Of a stretch of DNA of 47,792 bases, positions 46,785 to 47,792 are shown one piece after another. Every line of letters begins with the position of its first letter. Within the stretch, counting starts at the first letter, position 1. The translations under genes and the position numbers were made by a program. The stretch spans positions 1-47,792 of the forward strand of contig JADGEE010000011.1 in NCBI GenBank assembly GCA_016744535.1. Reading direction: 5' to 3'. The stretch is from Campylobacteraceae bacterium (GTDB lineage: Bacteria; Campylobacterota; Campylobacteria; Campylobacterales; BB28). The notes below the pieces were generated by a model that saw only the letters and a program-made list of their open reading frames with translations, ran no database searches and was not told the origin of the DNA.

Positions 46785-47565
46785 ACTCTATTTCCTTCTC
46801 TAAATTATCTCTTATAAGTGTCACTTTTAAGTTTTTTATTTTACTAATTTTTTTATAAATTCCAAAAGCATCTGCATAACTTTTAAGCTCAATATTATTA
46901 ATTGCTATAATAATATCTCCAGCCTTCAAGCCAATTTGATTAAATATAGATTTTGGCTTTATATATCTAACTTTAAAACCTTTAATTTCACCATTCTCTT
47001 TAATCTCTTTAATAGATATATTTTTCCAAATTTCATCAAAATTATTTGAAAACTTTTTTATAATATCTTTCTTAACTGTATAAAAATCATCTTTTATAAT
47101 ATCACTCTCTTTAACTTCAGGAAGTTTACTATCATCAATAATTAACTCATAATTTTTATTATTTTTTTCAAATATAGCTCTATTTATCTCTACTTCTATT
47201 AATTTATAACCATTAAATTCTGAATTTAAATCTATAAATTCTGTTTTGTTTTTCTCTTCAACTGCAATAAAAGTGTTGCCCTCACTTATATAAACAGCTT
47301 TAAGTTTTAAATTTACAAGTTTATAAATTTCTGTTTTTAGTTCAATTTTTTTAGTTTTTGGAGTATTTTTAGCTACTTTTAAATCAAAGCTTTTAGAAAA
47401 TTTAAATTTTTCATAAAAGTTACTATTATTCTTAGCTTTATAATTAACTCCTCTCTTTTCTAAAAAATAGAAATTTAAACCTAAATAGAGGGCTTTAACA
47501 ATAATAAAAGGTATAAAGATAAGAAAAAATATTTTTATTATCTCTTTAATTATAGCTTGATTCAT
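46771..47565 (-). CDS. gspC: type II secretion GspC-like protein with PDZ domain
   Basis: 264 residues. One N-terminal membrane helix (about 9-31), a linker, a central homology region (about 65-145) that in GspC contacts the N0 domain of the secretin, and a C-terminal PDZ-like domain (about 190-262, with KPKSIFNQIGLKAGDIIIAINN). This is the GspC layout, and gspD follows directly. GspC sequences are variable, so the symbol rests on domains and order. Confidence 0.86.
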   Translation of the reverse strand: MNQAIIKEIIKIFFLIFIPFIIVKALYLGLNFYFLEKRGVNYKAKNNSNFYEKFKFSKSFDLKVAKNTPKTKKIELKTEIYKLVNLKLKAVYISEGNTFIAVEEKNKTEFIDLNSEFNGYKLIEVEINRAIFEKNNKNYELIIDDSKLPEVKESDIIKDDFYTVKKDIIKKFSNNFDEIWKNISIKEIKENGEIKGFKVRYIKPKSIFNQIGLKAGDIIIAINNIELKSYADAFGIYKKISKIKNLKVTLIRDNLEKEIEYEIN

Positions 47566-47791
47566 ATACCAATTTATCCTCTTGTTTTTTTAATTTTGAA
47601 AGAATATTCCTATTTTTATTTAGTTCCTCACTTGGAGTTATAATGATTTTTATTTTTTTATTTTTTAAATCTATAAATCCTTCCGCTTCTCCAAAATCAC
47701 CACTTCCTTTAATTGTGGCTTTTAAAGGATTAAAGATATGATAATAGACTTTTATATTATTAATATTTTGTGGAAAAAACTTTTTTAAACT
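47546..47791 (-). CDS. partial gene upstream of gspC, possibly GspN-like
   Basis: The last 81 residues of a gene whose start lies beyond the right edge. The frame is open from the window end to a TAA at 47546-47548 and overlaps gspC by 20 nt. The visible part has alternating strands (KVYYHIFNPLKATIKGSGDF, then GFIDLKNKKIKIIITPS) and a Lys/Glu-rich helical end. The position before gspC and the strand pattern recall GspN-type accessory proteins of type II systems, but the fragment is too short to be sure. Confidence 0.6.
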   Translation of the reverse strand, partial: SLKKFFPQNINNIKVYYHIFNPLKATIKGSGDFGEAEGFIDLKNKKIKIIITPSEELNKNRNILSKLKKQEDKLVYESSYN

Positions 47792-47792
47792 C

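Overview
The window is a continuous stretch of a strongly AT-rich bacterial chromosome from the Campylobacterota (epsilonproteobacteria), probably an Arcobacter-like or Sulfurimonas-like free-living or marine relative rather than a host-restricted pathogen. Three things support this. Two gene blocks match Campylobacter jejuni order: serA / small membrane protein / rpsA / ispH / aroA / pheT / pheS / hinT, and rodA / rluD / flpA / trmB / ftsE / ftsX / envC-like. The histidine kinase carries the HQWRQPL-type H-box common in this phylum. There are many chemoreceptors and sensor kinases, an AcnB aconitase and an Opr-type porin. No rRNA, CRISPR array, prophage or insertion sequence was seen, and base composition looks even throughout.

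Layout. 1-4186 is a sensory operon: a PhnD-like periplasmic binding protein (5' end cut by the window), a membrane hybrid histidine kinase, and a receiver-histidine kinase protein. 4207-5401 is a remnant of the division/cell-wall cluster (rsmH and an FtsL-like protein). 5475-7187 is a solitary NodU/CmcH-type carbamoyltransferase. acnB follows on the minus strand. 10135-13344 encodes an ATP/ADP-translocase-like membrane protein with a HEAT-repeat tail, followed in the same reading frame, after exactly one stop codon, by a stand-alone cyclic-nucleotide-binding domain. 13351-16028 holds a HAD phosphatase and a chemoreceptor with a helical bimodular sensor. 16057-25300 is the minus-strand housekeeping block (serA to pheS). 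25444-29389 holds hinT, a porin, an NlpC/P60 lipoprotein and an AEC transporter.

29501-31424 is a two-gene energy/redox-taxis unit: a soluble PAS protein (CetB/Aer-like) overlapping a membrane chemoreceptor that ends in a zinc-binding CZB domain. A CAU-anticodon tRNA lies just downstream of rodA. 32788-38767 is a tightly coupled plus-strand operon: rluD, flpA (a fibronectin-type-III lipoprotein), trmB, ftsE, ftsX and an EnvC-like protein whose LytM domain has lost its metal ligands. 38771-41849 is a minus-strand group: a small protein, a DHH phosphoesterase, trpD, an S4 protein and mog. The right end is a type II secretion operon (upstream partial gene, gspC, gspD, gspE, gspF).

The items most worth a second look are the nucleotide-transporter-like/HEAT protein with its separate cyclic-nucleotide-binding partner and the 42-bp inverted repeat in its leader, the PhnD-coupled phosphorelay with no visible DNA-binding output, the PAS plus CZB chemoreceptor pair, and the presence of a Campylobacter adhesin homologue inside an FtsEX operon. 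All functional statements come from motif reading and remembered synteny; no database search was run.
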